36,814 nt of DNA from positions 1 to 36,814 of the forward strand of contig JAMBLJ010000164.1 in the NCBI GenBank assembly GCA_023336815.1, written 5' to 3'. Both the position numbers and the translations under genes were made by a program. The notes under the pieces are model-generated. The model worked only from the letters and a program-made list of their open reading frames with translations, was not told where the DNA came from and made no database searches. This stretch comes from Actinomycetes bacterium (GTDB lineage: Bacteria > Actinomycetota > Acidimicrobiia > Spongiisociales > UBA5794). Shown piece after piece: positions 24,178 through 33,829 of this stretch. Position 1 is the stretch's first letter; the number at the start of each line of letters is the position of its first letter.

Positions 24178-24194
24178 ACACGTCTGTGACGTGT
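24178..24194 (-). promoter_or_regulatory. cimA leader inverted repeat, distal
   Basis: ACACGTC-TGT-GACGTGT, seven perfect pairs, eight bases from the proximal hairpin. It could be a second RNA stem or a DNA operator for a dimeric repressor between the divergent cimA and FMN-reductase genes. Confidence 0.45.
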
Positions 24195-24329
24195 ACGCCT
24201 AGGTGATAATGATGGCTGTGGCCGAATGCGTGTTCATCTTGTACCGAGTATGCACCATGATCCGGCCGAGGTCAAAGCGAGACATTCCCCGACAGGGGTG
24301 ATCTGGCTGCCCTGTAGTGTTGCGGTCGT

Positions 24330-24923
24330 ATGGATGAATCACTTTCGGAGATACCCGATCCGATGGGTCGTCAGGAGCGCAGTATCGCTTTCGTGCCAGG
24401 GTCTCGCCGCGCAGATTCTGTAAATGTGGCTCTTGCCGAGCTCTCAGCGGCGATCGCAACAGATCTTGGTTGTGTTGCGACGGTGGTGCACCTCGATGAT
24501 TTCGCGATGCCCATGTACGACGGTGACTGTGAGGACGAGGTCGGTGTACCCGATGCCGCCGCGAGGCTTCACGACGTGCTCGTTGCTTCTGAGATCGTCG
24601 TTTTGGTGAGTCCTGAGTACAACGGTGCGCCCACGCCACTCCTCAAGAACGCGATCGACTGGGTGACGAGGGTCTCGAAGCGTCCGCTTGAGAACAAGAC
24701 CGTCGGACTCATGAGCGCGACGCCCGGTTCCGGAGGAGGCACATCGGGCCTGAAGGTGCTGTCGGTGATCATGGCTTCCCTGAGGGTGAACCATGAGGTC
24801 CCCCCACTTGGTGTTGGGAAGGCGCGGTCACGTATCGCTGATAACGATCCCGTTCTGCGGGACGAGATCGAACGGTTCGTGAGTTCACTTCTCGTCGCGT
24901 CCGCGGGTAACGTTCCGGCGTGA
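24330..24923 (+). CDS. NAD(P)H-dependent FMN reductase-like flavoprotein
   Basis: Flavodoxin-like NAD(P)H:FMN/quinone reductase family, 197 residues. FVPGSRRADSVNVALAEL gives the FMN phosphate loop, and SPEYNGAPTPLLKNAIDW the isoalloxazine-contacting loop typical of the family; VGLMSATPGSGGG follows in the usual position. The physiological acceptor (FMN, quinone, azo compound or metal) is unknown. The ATG at 24330 has no Shine-Dalgarno but has a TAGTGT about nine bases upstream, so it may be leaderless; an ATG at 24363 is an alternative start. It is divergent from cimA. Confidence 0.85.
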   Translation: MDESLSEIPDPMGRQERSIAFVPGSRRADSVNVALAELSAAIATDLGCVATVVHLDDFAMPMYDGDCEDEVGVPDAAARLHDVLVASEIVVLVSPEYNGAPTPLLKNAIDWVTRVSKRPLENKTVGLMSATPGSGGGTSGLKVLSVIMASLRVNHEVPPLGVGKARSRIADNDPVLRDEIERFVSSLLVASAGNVPA

Positions 24924-24985
24924 CCTGACGGTCGGAGAACAACCGATTCGCATCAGGGTTCATGAACCTCTGTGAGGAGAACACC

Positions 24986-25981
24986 TTGACCGCAACAGCC
25001 AGGCAGCGCATCTTCTCGGGTGTACAGCCAACGGGCAACATACACCTTGGCAACTATCTCGGCGCGTTCCGGAACTGGGTAGAACTCCAGGATTCATTCG
25101 AGACTATCTACTGCATCGTCGACCTCCATGCGATGACGGTGGACTACGAACCGGGGAAACTCGAGGCTGCACGAATCGACACTGCCAGGATCTTGCTCGC
25201 TCTTGGTGTCGATCCTGAGAGGTCGCTGTTGTATACCCAGAGCCAGGTGCCTGGACATGCAGAACTCGCTTGGATACTCGGCACGATGACCCCCATGGGT
25301 GTGCTGAATCGCATGACCCAGTTCAAGGACAAGACAGAAATGGGATCCTCTCCGAATCTCGGTCTCTACTCCTACCCGGTGTTGATGGCAGCGGACATCT
25401 TGCTGTACAGAGCCAACCTCGTTCCGATTGGGGATGATCAGCGTCAGCACATGGAGATGACGAGGGATCTTGCCGAACGATTCAACAACCGGTTCGGAGA
25501 CGTGTTCCCGATACCCGAGGGGTACTTTCCGGAGGTGTCGTCACGGGTGATGTCGCTGACAGAGCCGCACAATAAGATGTCGAAATCGGACCCCCAGATC
25601 AAATCCAGGGTTGCGATCCTCGATGACCCCGATGTGATTCGGAAACGGATCCGATCAGCCGTCACGGACAGTGATCCCGAGGTCCGGTACGACATCGATC
25701 AGAAGCCTGGCATCTCGAACCTGCTTGAGATCATGGCAGCGTGTACACGGCGCTCGGTCGATGATCTTGTCGAAGAGCACGCGAACGGTGGCTACGGGGC
25801 GTTCAAGGATGCCGTGGCCGATGCGGTGGTCGAGGAGCTTGCGCCCTTCAAGACTGCGTACAAGGCCCTCAACAACGGTGACGTCCGACAGGTACTCCAC
25901 GATGCCGGTGTCGAGGCTCGAGATATGGCATCCTCGTACATGCGCGAAGTGCACAAGGTGATCGGCGTTAAGAGGTACTGA
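24986..25981 (+). CDS. trpS: Tryptophanyl-tRNA synthetase
   Basis: Class I aminoacyl-tRNA synthetase charging tRNA-Trp. The signature PTGNIHLGNYLGA contains the HIGH-equivalent HLGN at residues 20-23, and KMSKS is at 197-201; GDDQRQHMEMTRD is the other conserved block. I start at TTG 24986 because GAGGAG ends six bases upstream and the product begins TATARQRIFSGVQPTG; ATG 24962 in the same frame would add eight residues and place this site within the gene. It has 331 residues, the typical size. The stop overlaps the next gene start by one base (TGATG). No T-box is seen upstream. Confidence 0.95.
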   Translation: MTATARQRIFSGVQPTGNIHLGNYLGAFRNWVELQDSFETIYCIVDLHAMTVDYEPGKLEAARIDTARILLALGVDPERSLLYTQSQVPGHAELAWILGTMTPMGVLNRMTQFKDKTEMGSSPNLGLYSYPVLMAADILLYRANLVPIGDDQRQHMEMTRDLAERFNNRFGDVFPIPEGYFPEVSSRVMSLTEPHNKMSKSDPQIKSRVAILDDPDVIRKRIRSAVTDSDPEVRYDIDQKPGISNLLEIMAACTRRSVDDLVEEHANGGYGAFKDAVADAVVEELAPFKTAYKALNNGDVRQVLHDAGVEARDMASSYMREVHKVIGVKRY

Positions 25982-27672
25982 TGAGCACAACAAGCGAGAG
26001 ACTGATCAGCTGCGTTCCGAATTTCAGCGAGGGCCGCGACCAAGACGTCATCGACGCCATCACGGACCGAATCGAAGCCGTTGATGGCGTGAAGTTGCTC
26101 GATGTCGACCCCGGCTACGCAACCAACCGAACGGTCGTCACCTTCGTTGGTACCCCCGAGGCCGTCATCGATGCAGCCGTTATCGCTGGGGCCAAAGCGG
26201 CCGAACTGATCGATATGGCGGCGCACTCGGGCGAACACCCTCGTTTCGGTGCGATGGATGTGTGCCCGCTTGTTCCGGTGTCCGGTGTCACCATGGACGA
26301 AGCCGCGGCGTACGCTCGCACGCTGGCTGCTCGGCTTGGTGATGAGGTTGGTCTCACCGTCTATTGCTACGAGAACGCCGCAACGTGCCCCGAGCGCCGC
26401 AACCTCGCAGATGTCCGGGAGGGAGAGTACGAAGGCCTCGCCGCACGCCTCGCAGATCCAGCGTGGGAACCTGACTTCGGTCCGAAGGTGTTCAACGCTC
26501 GTTCAGGTGCTACCGCCGTTGGGGCACGCGGGTTCCTTGTCGCGTACAACATCAATCTCAACACGACATCGACGAGACGTGCGAACGCGATCGCATACGA
26601 CGTACGTGAGCGGGGACGGGTGAAACGAACCGGCGATCCCGTCACAGGAGAGATCGTTCTGGACGACAATGGCGACAAGGTGTGGACACCAGGATCCCTG
26701 AAAGGTGTCAAGGCGATCGGCTGGTACATCGAGGAGTACGGGGTTGCTCAGATATCGATGAATATCACCGACATCGATGCCACACCGGTACACGTGGCTT
26801 TCGACGAGGTGTGCGACCGTGCAAGTGATCGCGGCATCCGGGTCACCGGTTCGGAGCTCGTTGGTTTGATGCCCCTCCAGGCGGTTCTGGACGCGGGTCG
26901 TTATTTCTTGCGCAAGCAGAAGCGGTCCACAGGTGTGTCCGATGCCGAACTGATCAAGATCGCTGTGAAGTCTCTCGGTCTCGATGAGCTCGGCAGATTC
27001 GACCCCGCCGACAAGATCATCGAGTACGCCATCGATGACAGTTCCGACCGGCTTGTTGACCTGACCGTGCGACGGTTCGTCGAGGAGACAGCATCCGAAT
27101 CCGTTGCACCGGGCGGCGGTTCCGTTGCAGCCAACCTCGGTGCCCTCGGTGCGGCGCTCGGCACGATGGTGGCGAACCTGTCTTCTCACAAACGTGGATG
27201 GGATGACCGGTGGGAGGAGTTCTCGGACTGGGCAGACAGAGGCAAGACCTGTCATGACGAATTCCTGACCCTCATCGACAGGGACACCGATGCTTTCAAC
27301 GACATCATGGCCGCGCTCGGTATGCCCGGGGGCGACGACGCCGAGAACAAGGCACGGGATGAGGCGCTCCAGGCGGCAACCCGTCAAGCGATCGATGTCC
27401 CGATGCGGGTGATGGAAGTGAGCCTCGCATCGATGGAGGTCATCCATGCAATGGCAGAGATCGGCAATCCGGCATCTGTATCGGATGCCGGTGTTGGTGC
27501 ATTGTGCGCCCGCTCCGCCGTCATGGGCGCATATCTCAACGTTCGCATCAACGTACCCGGTCTCACCGATGGGGACGCTGCGAGTGCGTATCTCGAACGA
27601 GGCAGGGCCATCCAGGAGAAGGCGATCGCTGCGGAAGCAGCCATTCTGGCGATCGTGGATTCCAGAATCTGA
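25981..27672 (+). CDS. ftcD: Fused glutamate formiminotransferase / formimidoyl-THF cyclodeaminase
   Basis: Bifunctional folate enzyme: transfers the formimino group of formiminoglutamate to tetrahydrofolate, then deaminates the product to 5,10-methenyl-THF. The formiminotransferase part opens CVPNFSEGRDQDVIDAI, with HSGEHPRFGAMD holding His82, the position of the catalytic histidine in mammalian FTCD. From about residue 350 a cyclodeaminase domain follows (FVEETASESVAPGGGSVAANLGALGAALGTMV). At 563 residues it matches the animal-type fusion; many bacteria have separate genes. It overlaps trpS by one base, so it is translationally coupled. No hut genes for histidine breakdown are in the window. 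Confidence 0.92.
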   Translation: MSTTSERLISCVPNFSEGRDQDVIDAITDRIEAVDGVKLLDVDPGYATNRTVVTFVGTPEAVIDAAVIAGAKAAELIDMAAHSGEHPRFGAMDVCPLVPVSGVTMDEAAAYARTLAARLGDEVGLTVYCYENAATCPERRNLADVREGEYEGLAARLADPAWEPDFGPKVFNARSGATAVGARGFLVAYNINLNTTSTRRANAIAYDVRERGRVKRTGDPVTGEIVLDDNGDKVWTPGSLKGVKAIGWYIEEYGVAQISMNITDIDATPVHVAFDEVCDRASDRGIRVTGSELVGLMPLQAVLDAGRYFLRKQKRSTGVSDAELIKIAVKSLGLDELGRFDPADKIIEYAIDDSSDRLVDLTVRRFVEETASESVAPGGGSVAANLGALGAALGTMVANLSSHKRGWDDRWEEFSDWADRGKTCHDEFLTLIDRDTDAFNDIMAALGMPGGDDAENKARDEALQAATRQAIDVPMRVMEVSLASMEVIHAMAEIGNPASVSDAGVGALCARSAVMGAYLNVRINVPGLTDGDAASAYLERGRAIQEKAIAAEAAILAIVDSRI

Positions 27673-27773
27673 TCCCGAGACGGACGCACAAGGTCCAGGG
27701 GGTCATCCGTGCCCGAGGTGTCACCGCCGGGTTCGACAGATCCGGTACCACAGCGGCTATATCGGTGTAGCTC

Positions 27774-28172
27774 TCTGAGGTTGATGAGCCCTGCGTTCGT
27801 TGCTGTGAACGCTGCCGCTTGGTAGTAGAACGGAGACAGCTCCTCATCGAAGTCGACGTGGAGCCACTTACATCCTGCGGACCTTGCGTGTTCTCGGGCT
27901 GTCGCGAGAAGAGCCGTTCCAATGCCCCGGTGTTGGGCCGAGGATGAGACCATCGTGTCCTGGATCTACGCGTGAACGAGACCGTCCCAGATGACGTTGA
28001 CGAACCCAACAAGATCGTGTCCACTCCTGGCTGTGACCCATCCGAGGCTGTGTTTGTGGACGAGTTGTTGCCAGTCATCGTCAAACGGTTGATGTTCGAA
28101 GGCACCAGCGTGGAGCGCGTTGAGTTCACCGTTGGTGAAGTCCCCTCGCCAGTCGCACCGCATCCCATCCAT
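27774..28172 (-). pseudogene. GNAT acetyltransferase gene broken by an in-frame TAG
   Basis: The N-terminal part (MRCDWRGDFTNGELNALH...LVGFVNVIWDGLVHA) and the C-terminal part (IQDTMVSSSAQHRGIGTALLATAREHARSAGCKWLHVDF) are in the same frame and form one GNAT domain. They are split by a single TAG at 27966-27968, where the family usually has an aromatic or hydrophobic residue (HAF or HAW). A TGG-to-TAG change would explain it. After the domain the frame runs on, without family sequence, to 27384 inside ftcD, so the original stop also seems lost. Two defects favour a decaying gene; stop-codon readthrough or an assembly error are alternatives for the first. Confidence 0.75.
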
Positions 28173-28278
28173 CGAGTAATCCTAGGGACGACCATGAAGT
28201 GGTTACGGTTGCCCTTCGGCCCGACACACGGGGGAGCGGCTACGCTTGCGCCAAGCTGGCGTCATCGGAGGATGTCTC

Positions 28279-29436
28279 GTGGAGATCGAGATCGGAAGAG
28301 CAAAATCAGGTCGTCGTGCGTGGGGATTCGACGACATAGCGATCGTTCCATCACGAAGAACGCGGGACCCCGAAGATGTGGATCTTTCCTGGGAACTCGA
28401 TGCATTCACCTTCGATCTTCCGATGATGGCTTCGGGTATGGATTCGGCAGTGACTCCCGCAACTGCGGTCGAAGTCGGTCGCCTCGGCGGACTCGCGTGC
28501 CTCAACCTCGAGGGACTATGGACCCGCTTCGAGGATCCGATTCCCGTGTACGACGAAATAGCGGGTCTCGACCCTGAAAAGGCAACACGCCGCATGCAGG
28601 AGTTGTATGCATCGCCGGTCATACCCGAACTGATTACCCAACGCATCAGGGAAATCAAGGACGGTGGCGTCGTTTCGTGTGGCAGCCTCACGCCCCAGAA
28701 CGTCGCACGATACATCGACTACGCGAAAGCTGGTGGGCTTGACGTCCTCGTTATCCAGGGAACCGTCGTTTCAGCGGAGCATGTGTCCTCGCGTGAAGAG
28801 CCGCTGGACCTCTACGCGTTTATCCGTGAGGTCGAGATGCCCGTGATCGTTGGAGGGTGTGCCTCGTACTCAGGCGCACTCCATCTCATGCGTACAGGTG
28901 CGGTTGGCGTGCTCGTTGGTGTCGGACCTGGGGCTGCGTGTACAACACGTGGCGTTCTCGGTATCGGTGTGCCCCAGGCAACGGCGATCGCCGACGCGGC
29001 AGGGGCACGCACTGCATACCTCGAAGAGACCGGTCGATATGTCCATGTCATCGCCGACGGGGGCATGCGCAGCGGTGGGGACGTCGCCAAGGCGATCGCC
29101 TGTGGCGCTGACGCCGTGATGCTCGGTTCGCCGATCGCTGCAGCAGCAGAGTCCCCCTCTGGCGGCTACCACTGGGGAATGGCCACGTTCCACCCGACGC
29201 TTCCGCGAGGGTCGCGGGTTGAGACTGGTGTCCTCGGGACGATCGAAGAGATCCTCCTTGGCCCTGCCCATGAGAACGACGGACGCCGCAACCTGTTCGG
29301 TGGTCTTCGTGGCTCGATGGCAACGACCGGGTACGCAACCGTCAAGGAGTTCCAGAAGGCTGAGGTGATGGTTGCACCAGCGATGCAAACCGAGGGAAAA
29401 CAGTTGCAACGATCCCAGGGTGTGGGGATGGGCTGA
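28279..29436 (+). CDS. guaB3: GuaB3-type IMP dehydrogenase family protein
   Basis: Member of the IMPDH/GMPR family, of the short GuaB3 form found in actinobacteria and cyanobacteria, with no CBS insert (385 residues). It opens [28 protein letters not shown]. The catalytic-loop cysteine is Cys221 in [18 protein letters not shown], and the phosphate-binding region is [27 protein letters not shown]. Whether it works as IMP dehydrogenase or GMP reductase cannot be decided here. The GTG at 28279 has GGAGG seven bases upstream; the frame is open further back without homology. Its stop overlaps the guaA start (TGATG), so both act in guanine nucleotide supply. Confidence 0.9.
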   Translation: MEIEIGRAKSGRRAWGFDDIAIVPSRRTRDPEDVDLSWELDAFTFDLPMMASGMDSAVTPATAVEVGRLGGLACLNLEGLWTRFEDPIPVYDEIAGLDPEKATRRMQELYASPVIPELITQRIREIKDGGVVSCGSLTPQNVARYIDYAKAGGLDVLVIQGTVVSAEHVSSREEPLDLYAFIREVEMPVIVGGCASYSGALHLMRTGAVGVLVGVGPGAACTTRGVLGIGVPQATAIADAAGARTAYLEETGRYVHVIADGGMRSGGDVAKAIACGADAVMLGSPIAAAAESPSGGYHWGMATFHPTLPRGSRVETGVLGTIEEILLGPAHENDGRRNLFGGLRGSMATTGYATVKEFQKAEVMVAPAMQTEGKQLQRSQGVGMG

Positions 29437-31001
29437 TGGCCCATGCGATCACGGGTCAGGCGTCCGACGGAGACTTCGACCGGGTACTCGTCATCGACTT
29501 CGGTGCTCAGTACGCCCAGCTCATCGCCCGACGGGTTCGCGAGGCGCGAGTGTTCTCCGAGATCGTCCCTCGCGACATCACGGCGGATGAGATCGCTGCG
29601 AAGGGTCCCATCGGGATCATCCTGTCCGGCGGTCCCGCATCGGTGTACGCCGAGGATGCGTACGGACTTGACGAGGGCATCGTGGATCTCGGTATACCGA
29701 TTCTCGGCATCTGCTACGGCCACCAGGTGCTCGCTCAGACCCTCGGCGGTACGGTCTCTGCCACTGGCACGTCGGAGTTCGGGGCAGCTGCGCTGACCGT
29801 GTCTGACTCCGAAGGGCTGCTCTCTGGCCAGCCGGTGGATCAGCAGGTGTGGATGAGTCACAACGATGCGGTTTCAGAACCGCCCCCGGGGTTCGTCGTC
29901 ACGGCAAGTACACCCGAGGCACCGGTTGCTGCCATGGAGAACTCGGATCGCAAGATCTACGGGGTCCAGTATCATCCGGAGGTCAAGCACAGCGTTCACG
30001 GCCAGGCGGTGCTCGAGCACTTTCTCTGGCAGGTATGTGCTGCGCGTACAACCTGGACCCATGCGGGCATTATCGAACAATCCGTCGATGCCATCCGCGC
30101 GTCAGTAGGGGAGGGTGTTGCCATCTGTGGTCTCAGCGGGGGTGTGGACTCCTCCGTCGCAGCAGCGATCGTCCACAAAGCCATCGGCGACCAGCTTGTC
30201 TGTGTGTTCGTCGATCACGGTCTGATGCGCAAAGGTGAGGGCCAACAGGTCGAAGACACCTTCCGAGACCACTTCAAGATGAACCTCATCCACGTCAAGG
30301 CAGAGAATCGGTTTCTGAACGCGCTTGCTGGTGTGACCGATCCTGAGGAAAAGCGAAAGATCATCGGTGAGACGTTCATCAGAGTCTTCGAAGAGGTCGC
30401 CGATGGCATCGAGGGAGCTCACTATCTCGTCCAGGGAACGTTGTATCCCGATGTCATCGAGTCAGGTACGAAGGATGCGGCCAAGATCAAGAGCCATCAC
30501 AACGTCGGTGGACTTCCCGATGACATGCAGTTCGAACTCATCGAGCCCCTGAGGGATCTGTTCAAGGATGAGGTAAGGGCCGTTGGTGAGGAGATCGGGC
30601 TTCCTGAGGAGATCGTTTGGCGTCAGCCGTTCCCTGGCCCCGGTCTTGCGGTTCGCATCATCGGCGACATCACGAACGAACGCCTCGACATCCTCCGCGA
30701 AGCCGACGCGATCGTCCTCGACGAGATACACAAGGCCGGTCTGTACAGGGACATCTGGCAGGCCTTCGGTGTGCTGCCCGCAATCAAGAGTGTGGGGGTT
30801 CAGGGGGACGTACGCACCTACGCTTACCCGCTGATACTACGTGCCGTGACGTCAGACGATGCCATGACTGCAGACTGGGCACGACTTCCTTACGAGCTAC
30901 TGGCTTCGATCTCATCGAGGGTCATCAACGAAGTACCCGGCATCAACCGCGTGGCATACGACATCTCATCCAAACCCCCCGCCACCATCGAGTGGGAATA
31001 G
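29436..31001 (+). CDS. guaA: GMP synthase (glutamine-hydrolysing)
   Basis: Makes GMP from XMP, ATP and glutamine; 521 residues, the full two-domain length. The class I glutamine amidotransferase has nucleophile Cys93 in GICYGHQ and the YHPEVKHS His/Glu pair. The ATP pyrophosphatase domain has the PP-loop [12 protein letters not shown] and ends with the dimerisation domain [27 protein letters not shown]. The unconserved first dozen residues ([14 protein letters not shown]) precede [25 protein letters not shown] 29436 shares one base with the upstream guaB3 stop. A heptamer-repeat hairpin region follows directly. Confidence 0.97.
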   Translation: MAHAITGQASDGDFDRVLVIDFGAQYAQLIARRVREARVFSEIVPRDITADEIAAKGPIGIILSGGPASVYAEDAYGLDEGIVDLGIPILGICYGHQVLAQTLGGTVSATGTSEFGAAALTVSDSEGLLSGQPVDQQVWMSHNDAVSEPPPGFVVTASTPEAPVAAMENSDRKIYGVQYHPEVKHSVHGQAVLEHFLWQVCAARTTWTHAGIIEQSVDAIRASVGEGVAICGLSGGVDSSVAAAIVHKAIGDQLVCVFVDHGLMRKGEGQQVEDTFRDHFKMNLIHVKAENRFLNALAGVTDPEEKRKIIGETFIRVFEEVADGIEGAHYLVQGTLYPDVIESGTKDAAKIKSHHNVGGLPDDMQFELIEPLRDLFKDEVRAVGEEIGLPEEIVWRQPFPGPGLAVRIIGDITNERLDILREADAIVLDEIHKAGLYRDIWQAFGVLPAIKSVGVQGDVRTYAYPLILRAVTSDDAMTADWARLPYELLASISSRVINEVPGINRVAYDISSKPPATIEWE

Positions 31002-31006
31002 GAAAT

Positions 31007-31034
31007 CAGATACCAGAGCACGGATACCAGATCG
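31007..31034 (-). repeat. Heptamer array NNNCAGA, left arm
   Basis: Units in phase: CAGATAC, CAGAGCA, CGGATAC, CAGATCG, starting six bases after the guaA stop. It is the reverse-complement form of the TCTGNNN array 44 bases downstream; about 15 of 19 positions of the two can pair, including CAGAGCAC with GTGCTCTG. Confidence 0.75.
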
Positions 31035-31077
31035 CTGTGCGTCAGACGGCACAGCGCTTCGCTCGCTGATCCAAGGG

Positions 31078-31112
31078 TCTGTTGTCTGTGCTCTGCTGTC
31101 TTGCATCTGAAT
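31078..31112 (+). repeat. Heptamer array TCTGNNN, right arm
   Basis: Five units in phase: TCTGTTG, TCTGTGC, TCTGCTG, TCTTGCA, TCTGAAT. With the left arm it could form a long imperfect hairpin acting as the guaA transcript end. GTGCTCTGCTGTCT recurs in inverted form at 36230-36243. Confidence 0.8.
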
Positions 31113-31158
31113 AACTAGTCAGAACCCTTAAGACGGTTGGGAGTTCGTCCGATATCGC

Positions 31159-33789
31159 ATGAGTGAAAGCAACCCCTTAACTCATGGTGCGGTGATGGAC
31201 TGGCAGAACGATCCGGAGCTTGAAAAGCTCTTCAAAGAGGAACTCGATGAACGGGCAGGGAGCCTGGCTGAGGGTGCCCAAGCGATGCTCGATGGTGAGA
31301 TCACCTCGGAGGTCGCTGGAAGGATGTTGCGCGAGGGCCATACGATCAAGGGCACCGGACGTGTCATGGGCTACGAAGGTATCGCCAGGGGTGGCGAGAC
31401 GTGTGAGCTCATCTGGCGTTGGATTCAACAAGGTGATCTCGAGCCATCCTCGATGCTTGCCCGAACACTCACCCATCTCTCCGATGCCATACCCCAATCT
31501 CTCGGGGGCGATGACGCACCCGTGTCCATGGCGATCGACACCGTTCGTGCATTGATAGTCGACGAGGACAAGCTCGATCAGTTGCCGAAACCGCTTGATG
31601 AGGAAGACGAATCGACGGCAGAACTCGTCGATGAAACCCCGGAGCCGGAATCCCAGGAATCCGACAACGCAGGTGCCCCCGACAACGCAGGTGATTCCGA
31701 GGACGTGGTCGATGAGGCCGCCGATGGCGAAGAAGCCGGTGAGATCGAAAACGCAGGTGCGCCCGAAGACATCGACGCTACCTCCGATGCCATTGCAGAG
31801 GCGGACGAGATCGCTGCGGCACTTGACAAGATCGAAGAAGAGATCGCCGCGGCTCCTGCGGATGACGGATCACCAGATCCACCATCGGAATCTCACGACG
31901 ATGAGAAGGACGAATCAACTGTTGCCGCGGACGAGGATCAGGCCCAGGCCGACGACTTCGAGCCACTGGTATTCGAACCCGGCCCCGACGGGAAACTGCC
32001 AACACCCGTGATCACGTACGAGATCGTTCACGATGCGTTCGAAGAGGCCGAGCCTGTAGGCCGACCACGAGCGCCATCGACCGACGGTTTGATGGAGCCA
32101 CCTGGCTTGACGCTTGTCGATGAACAGCGATCGATCCTTGATCCGGAGGCGATCGATGCGTACGACCTCGGTGGTCTCGTAGGTGCAGTTGAAGCCTGGG
32201 CAGCCGAGGAGTCGGTTCCTGTCAATGCCGGTCGTCTCTTCCGAATGATCAACGATGTTGCTGCACTTCGCATCGACCTCTCAAGCACTATCCGTCAAAC
32301 CGAGCAGGTTCTGAACAGCGCTGACGGTATCTCGATGGCGGCCGTCGAGAGCTCGATGGAAGCGCTCGAGACCGTGAGGCGCGCATCCGTGGGTCTGGAA
32401 ACAGCCGCCCTTGGTCTCACGATGATGCCACTCACCAATATCACGTCCACACTGCCTCAGCTTGCTCGTTATCTGTCAAAGCGCGTGAGCCGCGACATCG
32501 AGCTCGTCATCGAGGGCGAGGACACCGCTGTCGATCGTCAGATGGTTGATCGCGTCGGTGAGATCATCCGGCATCTCGTGGTGAACGCACTCGCCCACGG
32601 TATCGAAGACTCTGAGACTCGTATCGCACGGGGCAAGGCCGAACATGGCACCGTGAAGCTGGCACTGTCGCGTGATGACCAGCATCTCCAGATCGTTGTA
32701 GCCGATGACGGGTCGGGCATCGATTGGCCGCGAGTTCGCGAGATCGCGCAACAGCGCGATCTCATACAGGACGATCCCACCGAAGATCAGCTGCGCTCTG
32801 CTCTCTTCTCTGAGGGATTCTCCACCGCACCGGGTCAATCAGAATTCACTGGAGATGGCGACGGACTGTCTCGTGTGACGACCATCGTTGAAGAGGTTTT
32901 TGGAACGATGACCATGGACTCGGCCCCTGGTCGTGGGACAACGTTCGTCATCACCTTGCCTGCCCACCGAGCTCTCCAGCGAGCACAGATATTTACAGCA
33001 GGAGGGCACTCGTGGGGGATTCCGGAATCGAGCATCCTCGCGATACTCAATATCCAGGATGTTGCGATCAGTGTCACCGAACACGGGAGCACGATCGGCT
33101 ACGAGACTGAAACGGTTCCGTATTCGTCGTTCGCCACCGTTGCCGGGCTCGACATCGAGGGTCTTCCCTCCCAGGTCCTTGTCCTCCAGAGTTCTACGGG
33201 GCACATCGCTGTCGCCGTTGATGACGTACTCGACCTCCACGAGGTAGCCACAAAGGATCTCGGAGGACTGTTGAGCGGCACCTCAGTTGTTTCGGGTGTT
33301 GCACTGCTCGGTGCAGACGAGACGGTCATGCTCGTGGACGCGGGTCGTCTCGCCGACAACCTCCGTGACCTTGCCATACGACCGGCCGGTCCTGTACATA
33401 CGGTCCTCATCGTCGATGACAGCCAGGGTGTTCGACAGGTTGTTTCCGGTGTTCTTGCATCGCATGGATTCTCGACCGTGTCAGCGGGAAGTGTCTCCGA
33501 TGCACTCGCGGCACTCGCAAAGAACGATATCGATGCGCTTGTTGTCGACTTCTCGATGCCACGCGCTGACGGTGTCGCCCTCGTCCACATGGTCCGCCAA
33601 CGCTACGGCGACATCCCCGTTGTCATGCTCTCCGGGGTGGCGTCCGCAGAAGATCGGTCTCGCGCCGAGAGGGCAGGTGTTCATGCCTTCTTCGACAAGG
33701 CCGACTTCGCAAAGGGCGCCCTCGTCGACAAACTGTCCGAACTTATCGAAGAGAAGGCAACAGATTCAGAGGCGGAAATCGCCTCGTAG
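31159..33789 (+). CDS. CheA-like hybrid histidine kinase (Hpt, HATPase, CheW-like, REC)
   Basis: Large signalling kinase of 876 residues. Parts in order: an Hpt domain with His61 in EGHTIKGTGRVMGY; a very acidic, Ala-rich linker about 135-285; a P3-like dimerisation region about 330-430; a CheA HATPase with Asn476 in HLVVNALAHGIEDSETR and DDGSGIDW; a CheW-like (P5) domain about 600-740; and a C-terminal receiver with phosphoacceptor Asp797 (VVDFSMPR). This is the CheA-Rec layout of PilL/ChpA- or FrzE-like systems. No che, pil or methyl-accepting genes are nearby. I keep ATG 31159; ATG 31195 (MDWQNDPELEKLF) is the alternative, and neither has a good ribosome site. Confidence 0.88.
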   Translation: MSESNPLTHGAVMDWQNDPELEKLFKEELDERAGSLAEGAQAMLDGEITSEVAGRMLREGHTIKGTGRVMGYEGIARGGETCELIWRWIQQGDLEPSSMLARTLTHLSDAIPQSLGGDDAPVSMAIDTVRALIVDEDKLDQLPKPLDEEDESTAELVDETPEPESQESDNAGAPDNAGDSEDVVDEAADGEEAGEIENAGAPEDIDATSDAIAEADEIAAALDKIEEEIAAAPADDGSPDPPSESHDDEKDESTVAADEDQAQADDFEPLVFEPGPDGKLPTPVITYEIVHDAFEEAEPVGRPRAPSTDGLMEPPGLTLVDEQRSILDPEAIDAYDLGGLVGAVEAWAAEESVPVNAGRLFRMINDVAALRIDLSSTIRQTEQVLNSADGISMAAVESSMEALETVRRASVGLETAALGLTMMPLTNITSTLPQLARYLSKRVSRDIELVIEGEDTAVDRQMVDRVGEIIRHLVVNALAHGIEDSETRIARGKAEHGTVKLALSRDDQHLQIVVADDGSGIDWPRVREIAQQRDLIQDDPTEDQLRSALFSEGFSTAPGQSEFTGDGDGLSRVTTIVEEVFGTMTMDSAPGRGTTFVITLPAHRALQRAQIFTAGGHSWGIPESSILAILNIQDVAISVTEHGSTIGYETETVPYSSFATVAGLDIEGLPSQVLVLQSSTGHIAVAVDDVLDLHEVATKDLGGLLSGTSVVSGVALLGADETVMLVDAGRLADNLRDLAIRPAGPVHTVLIVDDSQGVRQVVSGVLASHGFSTVSAGSVSDALAALAKNDIDALVVDFSMPRADGVALVHMVRQRYGDIPVVMLSGVASAEDRSRAERAGVHAFFDKADFAKGALVDKLSELIEEKATDSEAEIAS

Positions 33790-33829
33790 ACCTGCCTACA
33801 CTGCCCGACCGGCCGATTGAGGGAGTGCT

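Noticed and set aside
24199-24639. Minus-strand open frame of 146 codons
   Set aside because: Arg/His-rich shadow of the FMN reductase gene, with no motif or ribosome site.
24924-24985. T-box or trp leader upstream of trpS
   Set aside because: The gap is only about 60 bases and shows no T-box sequence, Trp codon run or terminator/antiterminator pair.
27384-27773. Extension of the broken GNAT frame into ftcD as a real C-terminal domain
   Set aside because: The sequence is antisense to the ftcD 3' end and has no GNAT or other recognisable pattern.
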